From positions 124,001 through 188,000 of the forward strand of contig MU863896.1 of NCBI GenBank assembly GCA_033296885.1: a DNA stretch of 64,000 bases, in the 5' to 3' direction. This DNA comes from Triangularia verruculosa (lineage: Eukaryota > Ascomycota > Sordariomycetes > Sordariales > Podosporaceae). A model generated the notes under the pieces. It made no database searches and was not told the origin of the DNA. It was given only the letters and a program-made list of their open reading frames with translations. Both the position numbers and the translations under genes were made by a program. This document shows positions 36,567 to 48,200 of the stretch, one piece after another. The first letter of the stretch is position 1. Each line of letters opens with the position of its first letter.

Positions 36567-37684
36567 TCAAACGGCACGCTTCGCAAACACTCTTATCCGC
36601 TTCACACCTCCGTCAGGCACGATGATGAGCTTGACATGAGTAAACACCTTGTTCTTCACCAAGCTGTCTGCTGTGTGCTCGGCATCTGGGCCAGGCTTGA
36701 TTGGCTCTGCCACCTTCACCCAACCCTGAGCATCCGGCCCAGGCTCGCCATCTTCCTTCCACTCGATGGCCTCCAACTCTACTCTCTGAGGATAGTTTCC
36801 ACGGAAATGGGCGGTATCGATGAGGAAGTTCTGAATGTAAGCGGGAGCACCAAGCTTGATGATGGTCCAGTCAATATGCCCCTTGCCGCGGGACCTAGCT
36901 GTCTCCCAGCCGTCTCCCATATTCTTGCCTCTGCCGGGCAGGATCAGATTGTCCTTGGTTCCGAAGTGCTCGTCGCTGCATGAGATAGCGACACCTCCGT
37001 TTTGAGCAGCCGCCAAGTCGATGATGGCATTGGTATCCTCTGGGAAGACAGGAACGGCGTGGCCAAAGAGGCGGAATCTGGCGATACCACCGTCTGGGTA
37101 CATGTTCAAGCGGACGTGTGTGTATTGCTTTTTGGTCGGGTTTTCCAACTTCCAGCCAAATCTCTGGTTGGGACCGCACTCCTGGATACCCAGAATAGTC
37201 TCCCATCCGCCCCGCCCTCCCTTCCACGAGAGGACCTCCTCGTTGTTCTGGCTGAAGCAGCCCTCAACTGAGATGGCAGGGGCATGATTGCCGTTAAAGT
37301 GGACAGTGCTGACTTCAATCCCCTCCACGGTTCCGGAGCTAACTCCCAGGCGGATCACCACCCAATCGAAGGGCTCCGTGTTGTGTCTTCTGGTCTCCCA
37401 ACCGTCGTACCAAGCACCAGTGTAAACCATCTTCCCCGCTTCTCTGACTGGGGGAAGGGGGTTGATCAAGTTCGCAGCATCAGCGAACCATTGGTCTGAG
37501 AAGCCGAGAACTTCACCTCCAAGAGTGTCCGAGGCCAAGTCTGCAAGATCGTCAACACAACATCCTGTCGTAGCACAGGACAAGACCTACCAATGGCGGT
37601 CGACTTGAAAGTCTTGTCAATGTATTCGGCAGAGACCGAGGTGGCCGGGACCGCCTCGGTGGTGTATCCGTAATCATCAGCCAT
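36567..37684 (-). CDS. Allantoicase
   Basis: Allantoicase (EC 3.5.3.4) hydrolyses allantoate to ureidoglycolate and urea in purine degradation, letting the fungus use purines as nitrogen source. Exon 1 (37684-37591) encodes MADDYGYTTEAVPA; a 50-nt intron (GTAGGT donor, TTGCAG acceptor) leads to exon 2 (37540-36567); total 355 residues, normal for the family. The two tandem allantoicase repeats are clear: GKMVYTGAWYDGWETRRHN with FDWVVIRLG and VSTVHFNGNHAP, then GKNMGDGWETARSRGKGH with IDWTIIKLG and IDTAHFRGNYPQ. Each ends in a THVRLN or THVKLI strand. The yeast gene is DAL2. Two GATA-factor sites lie upstream. Confidence 0.93.
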
Positions 37685-38829
37685 GGTGAATGTATGAGAA
37701 ATGCAAGGTGTAATAGAAGGTAAGCAAGTCCAGGACGGAGTGGTCACAGAAGTCAGGAAGTATATGATATGTCAACTCAACGCGGCACGGAAGAAGCACT
37801 TATAAGCTTATCAGTTCAACCGGTGCCGGCCGTATCGACAGTCGTTATCAGAGCATATGACACAAGAGCGGGAAACGGTCTTGTTATAATCCAACGTCAA
37901 TCACCCATCCTCCTCCCCAAACCTAATGGCCCGCCCGAATAACGAGTGGAAGTCGGCCAGCTCCGACGACAGCCCTGCCTTTGAAAGTGGAGATCGAGGC
38001 AAAACAAATGGGTCCTTCTAGAGTCCTACACTCGGTGACACGTTCTTCGACGGCCCAAGCACCGGAGGTGACTAACAGGAAACATCCACAACCGGCCGGC
38101 CGTCCTCTCGGATGCAAGTCTGAGAAACCAGACGCGGGGCACATCGGCACACGGCGGCACAAGTTGATAAGATACCGGACCGAACGGGAGCGACCCCGCA
38201 TAACTGGGGCCTTTCCAAATCGGTGTGAAGTGATTGGTCAGCCGCTTGCTCTCTCAGCTTCAGCAGCTCGGTGCCGTCATGACCGACTGTGGACGCGCCA
38301 TCAGCAACATCTTTCTTTCTGGGGAAGGTTTAACTCAACGTCAAGACTCCATCTTTAGCCGTGGAATATCTACTTTAGGTGCCGTTGAAACCAGTGGCTC
38401 CTGCCCCGATTTAGTTTTCACCAGCTTGGTGTGAGGTATGTGTTGCATGCATGGTATTCCGTCAACTTGTGACCGGATTGGTAATAAATTCGATAGCCTT
38501 TTTGGGCAAATAAAGGGTAGCACAACCGCGACGATCCTGTCCGCGTCAACTCGAACTGCCTTCCTTCTCAGCTCCTTTCAGCTGGCTTGTGTCGACCGTG
38601 GCGTCTTGTCAACTCCAAGCCCTTCCCGCTTTCCCCGCAGACTGTCTCTGTCCCAGACTTGACCGTCTATATCAACTACCAAAGCTACCCGTCAAACTAC
38701 CCTCCGCCACTGTCGTCTGGCGTATTGCCGGCTCGAGGACTAAACCCAGCCATATCATCATCAACCATCAACTTTCTACCACCAACCCATCTCAGTTTCT
38801 CGCTCTTATAAGAGCCCCCCTTCGTCAAG
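37685..38829. promoter_or_regulatory. Divergent region between allantoicase and the cytochrome b561-type gene
   Basis: About 1.1 kb between divergent starts. The left part carries GATA sites likely to serve allantoicase. The right part, from about 38.6 kb, is a CT-rich leader of the plus-strand gene. No gene is supported. Confidence 0.5.
37807..37851 (-). promoter_or_regulatory. Pair of CTGATAA GATA-factor sites upstream of allantoicase
   Basis: Two CTGATAA motifs, read on the minus strand, lie at 37814-37808 and 37851-37845, roughly 125 and 160 bp upstream of the allantoicase ATG. Paired GATA sites are the known target form of AreA/NIT2 nitrogen regulators, which control purine catabolic genes in filamentous fungi. 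Binding here is inferred. Confidence 0.5.
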
Positions 38830-39662
38830 ATGGCCTCCACAACCCCTTCTCTCCCGCAATTACCGGAAGAGATTCCTCGTCCCAACCACCACGAACCAAC
38901 CGAATCCGAACCCCTCCTCGGCCGCCCAGGCGACGCACTCCAACGTCCTAACTCCCCAATGTACCGCAACCTCTATCTCGGTCCGTTCCGCCCCCTCCCC
39001 ATCCCCCTCCCCCCCCTTAACTCCCAAATCTGACCCCGTGTAAAGGAACCGGCATCCTCTCCCAAGCCGGCCTCCTCCTCCTCCTCCTCTCCATCTCCAT
39101 CCCCCTCCTCTCCCACCGCCCCCTTCCCCCCCTCCTAGTCCCCCACCCCCTCCTCCAACTCCTCGGCCTCGCCCTCCTCATCCAAGCCATCCTAATCCTC
39201 CAACCAACAACCAAATCCAACCCCACCGCCAAATCCCGCGCAGCCAAGTCCCACGGCATCCTCCAGCTCTTCTCCTTCCTCCTCTTCCTCTCCGGAACAG
39301 CAATCATCGAAACAAACAAGCACGTCAACAAACTCGCTCACTTCCACTCCGTGCACGCTTACCTCGGCGTGATCACCCTCTCGCTGCTCGTCGTGCAGTA
39401 TCTTTTCGGTTTCACCATCTATGTCACCCCCAACGTGTGGGGAGGGGAGGACAAGGCGAGGCAGCTGTGGAAGTGGCATCGGTATGTGGGGTATGGGGTT
39501 CTAGTGCTGCTGCTGGCGACGACGGGAAGCGCGGTTTGGACGGAGTACATTGAGACGCAGATTGGGGTGAGTAAGATTGGGGTTGTGCTGGGGCTGGTGT
39601 TGATCGCGGCGGGGGTGTTTCCGAGGGTGCAGTTGGGGAAGTTGGGGTTGAGGGAGTATTAG
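38830..39662 (+). CDS. Cytochrome b561-type transmembrane protein
   Basis: Exon 1 (38830-38980) encodes a soluble N-terminus with an acidic dileucine-like stretch (ESEPLLGRPGD); a 65-nt intron (GTCCGT donor, CTGAC branch) leads to exon 2 (39046-39662); 255 residues in total. About six hydrophobic segments follow: GILSQAGLLLLLLSISIPLL, LLQLLGLALLIQAILIL, GILQLFSFLLFLSGTAII, YLGVITLSLLVVQYLFGF, YVGYGVLVLLLATTGSAV and IGVVLGLVLIAAGVF. Candidate haem-ligand His residues sit in KSHGIL, HFHSVHAYLG and WKWHRYVGY, as in cytochrome b561 and ferric-reductase-like families that move electrons across membranes. The dileucine suggests an endosomal or vacuolar membrane. The substrate is unknown. Confidence 0.82.
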
Positions 39663-40748
39663 AAATGAAAACAAAATGGGTGATGGGGTGTAGGATGGGA
39701 AAGGTATAATTATTAGGGATTGGTGGTGTTGGGATAGGTTATAGATAAATGTGTGAATAAGGCAAGGAAAGCAATAGCTGGTTATAGGAGCTGGGTATTC
39801 GGGATTGGAACGATGGGATTATAAATATTTTCTTTAAGATATAGGTCGTTTACTTTATTTCCAAGCCGTTACGGTTCTCATAATATCTGAATGAATAAAC
39901 CAAGTTTTCGCTCAAATTATATATATCATATCAAGTCTTCTCTACCTGGCTGCGGATACTCTCACATGGGTATATACCATCACCTCAACACCTCAGACCT
40001 CAAACCCCAACAACCATTGAAACAAGCCAAAACACACCTTTCAAAAACAGACAAATACATCTCTTTTTCTAATTCAACACCACCTCCCCCAACCCAACCC
40101 TAATCAATCATCAACATCATTACAGCATCCCATCCCATCACAAAACCCCACCCAATCTCTTCCTTTGCATCCACACATCACATCTCCATCACCCTCTTCT
40201 TTCCCCATACTCTTTCCACCCAGCCCCCCGTTTTCGTGTCTGGTCGTGATGAATATATATATCATACGTAATTTTGTCAAAAACACCTCACGTTCCCCTT
40301 CACCATCTCTTCAAAGTTTGTCTGTTTGTTTTGTTTCCTCTCTGTGCCGGTGTGCACACTCCGTATGTAGTTAATCCATATTAAAAAAAAGCCCTGTGGT
40401 ATCATTATTCCCTCCCTCCCACTCGCATATTTTACTCGCTGTGCGTCTTCTTCCATCCTCATCGTCTTAGGGATATCAAATAATACTAATAACCATCTTT
40501 GCCTCCCACCGCGATCCCCAATCCCCCGCGTACAAATAACAAAAGAGCGTCATGAAAAACAACAAGAAAAAAAAAAGCCGCTTTAAAACTCCGTTTGCTC
40601 CCATAAAAAAAGTGTCGCTTGCTGCGTCATTAATAAATTCCGCGGGTATCTCAAATCGTTACATCGATTTCGTGTTTTGTTTTGTTTTGGTTATTTTTCT
40701 TAGGTGGAATGGTTTGCCAAAAAAAGCTGTTGCAAAAAAAAATTACTT
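39663..40748. other. Convergent 3' region between cytochrome b561-type gene and CHS7
   Basis: About 1.1 kb, A/T-richer than its surroundings, where two genes converge. It presumably holds both 3' untranslated regions and terminators. No gene is seen. Confidence 0.5.
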
Positions 40749-41941
40749 TTATGGGTAAGGTTGTACTGGCATCGGCCAGTCGTCCTCGGTAATGCTAGAC
40801 CAAAAGAACCACACTAGCCCGACAGAAACCAGAGTGAAGAGTGTCTGGAATAGAGACCCGTCAATGGCACCTGTCGTGCCGTTGCAAATGTATGGGCTGA
40901 CGACAAAGTTGAAGATCTGACCGACAGCGAAGCTGAGGGCGGCCGCGCCGAGGTGCAGCAATGGCCGAGTCTCCCCGAGAACCTTAATGACGAGGACCAG
41001 CTCCAGAACGACATAAAAGACGACCCAGATGAGAGGCAGAAGCAGATAGGTGACGTAGAGCGCGATGCTGCGGTTGGGAGGCTCGAGGCTGCCTTGCCAT
41101 TGGGTGGTCCATTGGTACCCAGTGTCGAGGGCGATATACCCAACGCCGATGAGCCATGCCAGAGCTGAACCGATTGTGAGCGCAAGGGAGAGAATCGTAC
41201 CGTCATCCATGAGCTGATAGCCTACGATGCCGTTGATGAAGAGGAGCCATGTTGTCGCCGCAATCGCACCAATATGAATAGCACTGAAGACCTGCATTCG
41301 CGGTTAGTTTCAGACCACTTAGCCGATCAAAGATTCGCAATACATACCACTCGTACTTGGTCGTTCAATGGGAATTCTCCGATAGAGAAGATTTCGGCTA
41401 TCGATACTAGCAGGTAGCCAACCAGGAACAGTTGCATTTCCCTGCAGATTGGTTAGTCTCCTGTCCAGACTTGACATGTGCCTGACGCTGCACTGACCTT
41501 CGCCCGACAGCTGCCCGTTTCCTTTCTGATCTGTAGATGAGGTAGAGTGTAACAAAAATAGCAACTCCGGCGAGGAGAATGGAACCTGAAAGGCATGTTA
41601 ATAAATGCGTCGCAGGACGATGGCGCCAGACTCTCAGAGTATCATACCCAAGTTACCCAGATATCGATCCTCGCCTGGCAGCGCAATGCCCCTCAGCTTG
41701 CAACCGCCCCAAGGTCCATCTTGATTGTGGGTTTCTGAGAGGACCTGTCATCTGGTGAGCAATTGAACGGACAAAAGTATCAAGCGCAATAATCGCGGGG
41801 ATTGCTTACATTGCACACTGGAAGAGTTGTGTCGCGACAAAAGTCCTATTCCCAAGAGCGCGGTTAGAGTTTGCCCTGCGCAAGCCTGCATCGAGGCTGA
41901 TTTGCGCTCACCTCGAAATTTCCAAACTTTGTTGACCCCAT
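40749..41941 (-). CDS. CHS7: Chitin synthase export chaperone
   Basis: CHS7 is an endoplasmic reticulum membrane protein needed for export of class IV chitin synthase (Chs3 in yeast) to the cell surface. Six exons join in frame: 41941-41912, 41845-41810, 41744-41648, 41585-41498, 41441-41348 and 41291-40749; 295 residues. The first two exons are very short (10 and 12 codons): MGSTKFGNFE then DFCRDTTLPVCN. The protein continues GPWGGCKLRGIALPGEDRYLGN and has about seven membrane segments, including SILLAGVAIFVTLYLIY, MQLFLVGYLLVSIAEIFSI, FSAIHIGAIAATTWLLFING and FQTLFTLVSVGLVWFFW. All introns are 55-95 nt with good sites except one weak (GTCAGT) donor. Confidence 0.93.
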
Positions 41942-44754
41942 TGTGTCGTCGCCGTGCGATTCCTGAGCGTCGCGTTGAAATTGTCTCGGGTGTGTTTGTG
42001 TTTCAGGTCTGTCGGTGCCCTCTGGTGTTTTCCTTTCCCCCAGAGCAGTTTGCGCAATTGACCAGTTGTCCCCGTCAGAAGTGGTTTCTGACCTCTTTTG
42101 AGTGGTTCTCCGCCTTTTCGTCCGTGATCGATGGTCGCGGTTTGGGATCGCAGGTAGTTGGCGGTGGAGACCCTGGCTTTGCTGCAGGTCCCAGCCTCTC
42201 GTTCGTCGTCCCTTGTTGCTGGCGTCACTGTTTTCTTTTTATCCGTACAGGTAAACTGATGGTCCCCTCCCTCTCGTCGAAAAACATGCGTTAAGAATTT
42301 GAACAGTCGTAAAGTAGTCGTTGTCAATGATCGGAAGCAAATGCGATACTCGGTTGGTGACTGGGAGCAGATAAATGCTGTGGCGCAGATATTGCTGTAG
42401 TGATGGGGCAGAAGCTGGATAACAGGCGACGAGAGAGGTGTGCGGGCGGGCAGCAGTCGGATCTCCGCAATATAAAACTCAATGCCCTGGGGAGCCACTG
42501 CCCGTCGAGCCACTCACCTCACCCTCCGCGGCAGGAACACAGGATAGCGCGCCCGGTTACGGTGGCACGTAAGGGCGACCCACACCTCGGTTGTGCAGTC
42601 GCGATTGGTCAAGACCCCTTGTGCACTTGCCTGTCCAGGAACCAAACCCCAGCCTCTTGCGAAATGACAAGGGAACTGGGCGAACAATCACCGGCTCGAG
42701 TGTTGATGGAAGCCGAGATTGTACGATGATATCGGTTGAATTACAATACAACCCGATTTATCGGTCCCTTTGTTCCTCTCCCCATCGCCTGCTCTCGAGC
42801 AAGGCTAGTAAATGCTATATTCGGCGCGTGGGTGTTGGCTGTGTCCTTGGCCATCCACAAGATGACGGAAGCTGTGGCGGCGGAGGCGTCAGGTCGAGGT
42901 CGGTGTTCTTTTTTATTCTCGTAGTGTGGTCCGACACGTTTGAGGCCAAAGGCTGGGAGGCACTGCCAGCTATGTATGGCTCAACGGGCAAAGGGAGATG
43001 CAAAGAGACCACCTTCATGCACGATGAGTTGGACGCGAGGGAGCCTTCTCTCATTGCTCCGAGATCCAAAGTCTGGGCACCAGTCGATGGCATTTCCCCA
43101 AAACACCTCACCCACCCCTGTCCAAACCTCTGCTGGATGGCGCCTCGAACCAAGGTTTTCAGTCGGCTCAAGAGGTGACCTGCATCCCCACGGTTTCGGC
43201 CCATGCAATGCAAAATGAATGGTCCAAGCGCTGGATATTACCTTCACTATGAGTCTATAAGAGACAGGTCTCGATACCAATACTTACAAGACATTATGGT
43301 CAAAGCCGAAGCCTGTGCTTCCTTTGTGTCCGTGTTACTGCTAACAGAAGACGTGTTACAACAAGCAACTGCTCTGGGTGGCCCATGACGGCGAACTTGA
43401 CGAGGGATACAAACTGCTTCTGGAACCATCGCACCGCTGGGAGGACGAACTGGACAACAGCCCAAGAATATATATCCGATTTGGGCACCACCCCCGTGCC
43501 GTGTCAAGATTGAGTGAGCACAGCGTTTATTTGTGTCGTGTGACGAACGCCGACACCCGTATCTTGCGATGATATCTCAACGTGGTCATGCAGGGGGGGG
43601 GGGGGGGCTTATTGAATTGCCCATTCCTGAGCTCAACATCAAATGCAGTCAGTCCCTGGGCTTGCGATTCATGCTCAACTTTCCGTCTGGGATGCCCCAT
43701 GCGATCTGTCTTCCGAGAAGATCATAGCGGACACAGGGAGGGTGCTTCTGCATGACAAACCCAGGGACAGACGGATGCAAGGGAGCGGCGTGGAAGCCTC
43801 GCAGAATCTTGTCCTAATGCACTGCGTTAGCTGTTCGATATAGAAAGGCTTTCGGCTGCAAGCGAGTTCAAGTATGGCTGTGTCCATCAGCCTTTACCGA
43901 GCAGCTCTGCGTTATAAGTGCTCGATTGGCTATTGTTGCCTCACCAATATAAGCTGGTTGCGGGCCTGCGGCGAGGACTGTTTCAAGCAGAATGACGGCA
44001 AAGAAAACCATATGGGCCTAACGATTGAAACATCGGCGCTTGTTGGTTAAAGTCGTCGTACCCGGGAAAACGAACCTGCAGCCAGCACTGAGCGTCTCGA
44101 GGCGAGCGTTGCACAACCTCACAGACATATCAGCTCCCAGCCTGATTCTCGCCTCACTCAGCCATCCACACCATGTGAGAGCATGGAAAAACGTGGGACA
44201 GACTTTGTGAGGGGGGCGGGGCGTTTCACGTTTCAAATATCTGATCCATCGAGGACTCCATCTTTTTGAGTTTCCGTTGATTCTGGAAAGGATGATGGGG
44301 TAGCCAGCCTGAGCGCAGTTGTTGCCGTTCAGAGAGGAAAAGTGCCGCGTGATGAGTTGAAGCTGTCCCGTGAGAGTGGTCAGAGGTCAAACATGATAAG
44401 ATGGGGATGACCAAGGGCTTTTCTGTGCCGACTGCCGGTATCAGTAGCGATTTGCAAGATTGACATTGGAGGGGGTGAAGGGTGAGAAAAAGTTGGTTGC
44501 GGAGACGGTTGATAACAAGGCCACGAATGCTCAGGCGGGGGGGCTTGTGTGCTTGTGGACGTTGTTAGGACCCCTGGTTGACGGGATGGCGGCTTGGCGG
44601 CTCCGCCAAGCCCGCTCACAGGGCAGATGGGGGTCAACCTCGTGCATCAAAGGGTGCCAACTTACACCACGCCGCATCTCCCATTGGAACCTCCAAGACT
44701 AAGGTGCCTAGTTTTGTTGTTTAGCCTTCTGCATCTCCAAAGCCACCTGACCGA
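41942..44754. promoter_or_regulatory. Divergent region between CHS7 and the MFS transporter
   Basis: About 2.8 kb between divergent starts. It contains a G15 run at 43593-43607 and a CT-rich leader before the transporter. Short ORFs on both strands have no recognisable domain. Presumably mostly promoter. Confidence 0.45.
43593..43607. repeat. Poly-G run of 15
   Basis: Homopolymer of about 15 G; exact length uncertain for technical reasons. Confidence 0.85.
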
Positions 44755-47135
44755 ATGTATTCGCCTTTTGCGGACCCGGCAACTGTAAGACTCAGACATC
44801 ATCATCACACGCCTGCTAAGAACCCAACTCCCCTCGCTTCTCCAACCGCCAGTGCACTCGCTGCAGACGGAGGCTGCTGCGAAACAGCCCCATTCCCGAC
44901 AAGATTCCACCTCCAAATTCAAACCGTCTGCCCTCCAACATCCCCCTTCGAACCTTTCCCGTGCACAGTAATACCGCCCGATCCCGACAGGGCCATCTCA
45001 TTGATGAGCCCAGAAGCCCAGAGTCGGAGGACGACTCAGGGAACTCTTCGTGGACCGACACGGGCGATATCGCCGAACAGCTTGCCGGCGAAGATCCGTT
45101 GCGCCAGCGCTTAAACGAGACACTCGACGACGAAGCCTTTGCAGGTGTCTTCAAACGGCGTCATCCGAGACTCAAAGGCCAAAAGAAGGTTCGATACCAA
45201 GAGCCGTCTTCCAGCAGAAGTCGGTCATCCTCTCGCTACGCTGGCGCTGTCAGCAAAGAGGCAATCTATATTCCAACCGCTGCACACCGTCACGTCAGCA
45301 AGGCAGAGCGTCTGCTAGCTACCATCATGACGGGCAGCACAAGTTCCGTTCACGGCCTGACGGGCAAGCCGTTGATTTACTTTACTTCGATTTTTGTGTC
45401 GTTAGGTGTGTTTCTTTTTGGATATGATCAGGGTGTTATGTCGGGGATCATCACTGGTCCCTACTTCAAGGAGTACTTCCACGACCCTTCCAATGCAGCA
45501 ATAGCAACAATGGTTGCCATCCTGGAAATTGGTGCATTAATATCGTCTCTCTGTGTCGGTCACATTGGAGATATCATTGGAAGAAGAAAAACGATCCTAT
45601 ATGGGTCCATGATCTTCTTCGTTGGAGGCGCGCTACAGACAGCCGCAACAACCATGATCATAATGATGTTGGGGAGATTCGTGGCCGGTTTGGGCGTTGG
45701 TATGCTCTCAACCATCGTCCCGGTTTACCAGTCCGAAATCTCTCCCCCACACAATCGTGGAAAGCTTGCCTGCATAGAGTTCACTGGCAATATTGTTGGG
45801 TACACGACCTCTGTGTGGGTGGACTACTTCTGTGGGTTTATCGAGAGCAACACTTCGTGGAGATTGCCCCTTTTTATGCAATGCGTCATGGGAGGTCTCC
45901 TCGGTCTAGGGAGTCTGATCATTGTCGAATCACCCAGGTTTGTCGATGTCACTTACACCACGCAAGCGGAACCGCGCTAACCTATTTCAGATGGCTTCTG
46001 GACAACGACCATGATGAGGAAGGCATCGTGGTCATTGCCAACCTTTATGGTGGCGGTGACATTCACGATCCCCGCGCTCGCGAAGAGTTTCGTGACATCA
46101 AAATGGATGTGCTCCTCCAGCGGCAAGAGGGCGAGCGCACATATTCCGAGATGTTCAAGCGATATGGCAAGAGGGTCTTCATTGCCATGTCGGCACAAGC
46201 CTTGGCCCAGCTCAACGGTATCAACGTTATTTCATACTACGCACCGATGGTATTCGAGTCAGCTGGCTGGATTGGGCACGACGCTATCCTAATGGCCGGC
46301 TTCAACGGTATTACATACCTGCTCTCGACCATCCCCCCGTGGTACATGGTGGACCGCTGGGGCCGGAGGCCTATTCTGCTGTCCGGTGCTGTCATGATGG
46401 TGCTCTCGCTGTCAGCCATCTCGTACTTCTTGTACCTTGACGTGCCATCGACACCCACAATGGTCGTCATCATGGTAATGATCTACAACGCTGCGTTCGG
46501 ATACTCGTGGGGCCCTATCCCCTGGCTCTACCCCCCGGAGATTCTCCCTCTCAAGATTCGTTCCAAGGGCGCCAGTCTGTCGACAGCCACGAACTGGGCT
46601 TGCAACTGGTTGGTGGGACAAATGACGCCTATTCTCCAGGACTGGATTCACTGGAGGCTGTACCTGATTCACGCATTCTGGTGCGCCGTCAGTTTCGTTG
46701 TTGGTAAGTTCTCATCACTTATTGTCGTTAAAGGTTTTGACCCTGACAATTTCTCTAGTATACTTCATCTACCCCGAAACCCGCGGTGTCCGTCTCGAGG
46801 ACATGGACGCCCTTTTTGGCGACGCTACTCGCGCGCTGGGCACTCCAGCTGGTTCGACGCCGGCTTTGCATGCCGAGTCGGATCCGCTTGTGGGCTCTGG
46901 GTCACCCATTCCTTCTCTTGACATCCGAGGACGCGCCTCTCCCGCAAGATTCGGGCCGGGCAGCGCGATTCCGGGGCTCAACATTGACCCCCCCAGTGAG
47001 ATTGCGGACCCCAAGTCCCAGTCGTCAAGGCAACAGAATAGGGGCGGCTTGGGTGGCTGGCTGTCGAGACTCATGGGGCGTGGTGGCTCAAGCTCGAGTG
47101 GACAGTATGCACCTATCGATCAGAGAGATGACTAG
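44755..47135 (+). CDS. MFS sugar-transporter-family protein with long N-terminal extension
   Basis: A 12-helix major facilitator of the sugar porter family, probably a plasma membrane hexose/proton carrier; the substrate is not readable. The model has four exons: 44755-44784, 44853-45937, 45991-46703 and 46759-47135; 734 residues. Exon 1 (MYSPFADPAT) is the least certain part, but the frame upstream of residue 60 is open and the join to TGCACTCGC works in phase. Family motifs include GVFLFGYDQGVMSGI, GDIIGRRKTI, the VESPRWLL loop (across the second intron), LAQLNGINVISYYAP, VDRWGRRPI, WGPIPWLYPPEI and the terminal YPETRG. The first 165 residues are soluble, Ser/Arg-rich and acidic; the last 120 are Ser/Gly/Pro-rich. 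Both tails are long for the family. Confidence 0.87.
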
Positions 47136-47744
47136 ATAACTAGGGTGCGCGCCACATTTTGAATAGAGGTGGAAGTATTGGATTTGCATATAGATGGCGC
47201 GGGGACGCTGCTCATCGTCATGGGCTGCTAGTCATGGCTTTTCGGATCATTGACACTCTTCTAGATAGGAGGTAACTTTGCCATGGATGGGATCAAGTGT
47301 GGGATCATAGAAACACCGCTCTGTGGATTGGAAGTGATGGTTTTGCTTCTTGGAGGTACATGGCTTGAAAGGGTAGAAGGAGCGGAATGTATAATTACAG
47401 TCGTAGTACATACTGCTTATATGTTTTGGGTTACCGTTTGGATACCTAGAGGCTAGAAGAAATGGGTCTCTGTACCAATCGACATTATCGCTATTGAACC
47501 TGATTCCGTCATGTTTATGCCCTTATTCGCAAGCCAATCAGGAGATTACTACCTTGATGAAGCTTGCTCAGGGGCTATCTAGGTAGTCGTCATGTGGTCC
47601 GTGCACCAAGCTCATGAATTTCTGAAGCCCATTTGGGATTTCATCTCACATTTTCTTCTTCGACTCACATCTCCCACTCACCAAAACGTCCAAAACTCAC
47701 CTCAATTTGTGAAAGAATACCTAAATGAAATAAACAAAGAAAAA
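47136..47744. other. Intergenic region between transporter and LYR gene
   Basis: About 600 bp of mixed sequence, holding the 3' end of the transporter and the promoter of the downstream gene. Nothing else is seen. Confidence 0.4.
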
Positions 47745-48200
47745 ATGGCCACCATCCCCACCAAAACAGAACTCCTCACCTCGTACCGCCACCTCTACCG
47801 CGCCGCCCTCCAGGCGGTGCAGTACTCGAAGCCGTCGCGGTACGTGGTCCGGGACCAGCTGCGGCTCGCCTTTCGCGACGCCAAAAACCTGGCGGAGTAC
47901 CACCCGGAGAAGATCAGGAGGACGATCTGGTTCTTCCACGCGGCGTCGCAGTCGAGGGGGCTGGAGCACAGGATTTGCAAGACGCTGGTGAGGATGCACT
48001 GGGAGAGGGCGCGGCAGACGAGGAGGACGTGGAGGCAGCTGCAGAGGGAGAGGGGGGAGGCGGAGAAGGCGAGCGAGAAGACGAAGAGGAAGATGGCGGG
48101 AAGGGGGGTGGATGTGGTGAGGGAAGGGGGGCTGAGGTGGAGGGGGTATGAGGGGGTGGTGAGGATGTTTGGGGAGAGTATGGGGTTGTGTTTGAGGTGA
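47745..48200 (+). CDS. LYR-motif small basic protein (DUF1763-like)
   Basis: A single-exon gene of 151 residues starting MATIPTKTELLTSYRHLYRAAL. The LYR tripeptide near residue 18, the following SRYVVRDQLRLAFR and a long Arg/Lys-rich helix are typical of LYR proteins, small helical proteins of the mitochondrial matrix that bind acyl carrier protein and help assemble respiratory complexes, Fe-S clusters or ribosomes. It looks like the fungal family once called DUF1763. The start at 47745 has an A-rich context; the frame opens upstream to 47592, but that part is less like the family. Confidence 0.7.
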   Translation: MATIPTKTELLTSYRHLYRAALQAVQYSKPSRYVVRDQLRLAFRDAKNLAEYHPEKIRRTIWFFHAASQSRGLEHRICKTLVRMHWERARQTRRTWRQLQRERGEAEKASEKTKRKMAGRGVDVVREGGLRWRGYEGVVRMFGESMGLCLR

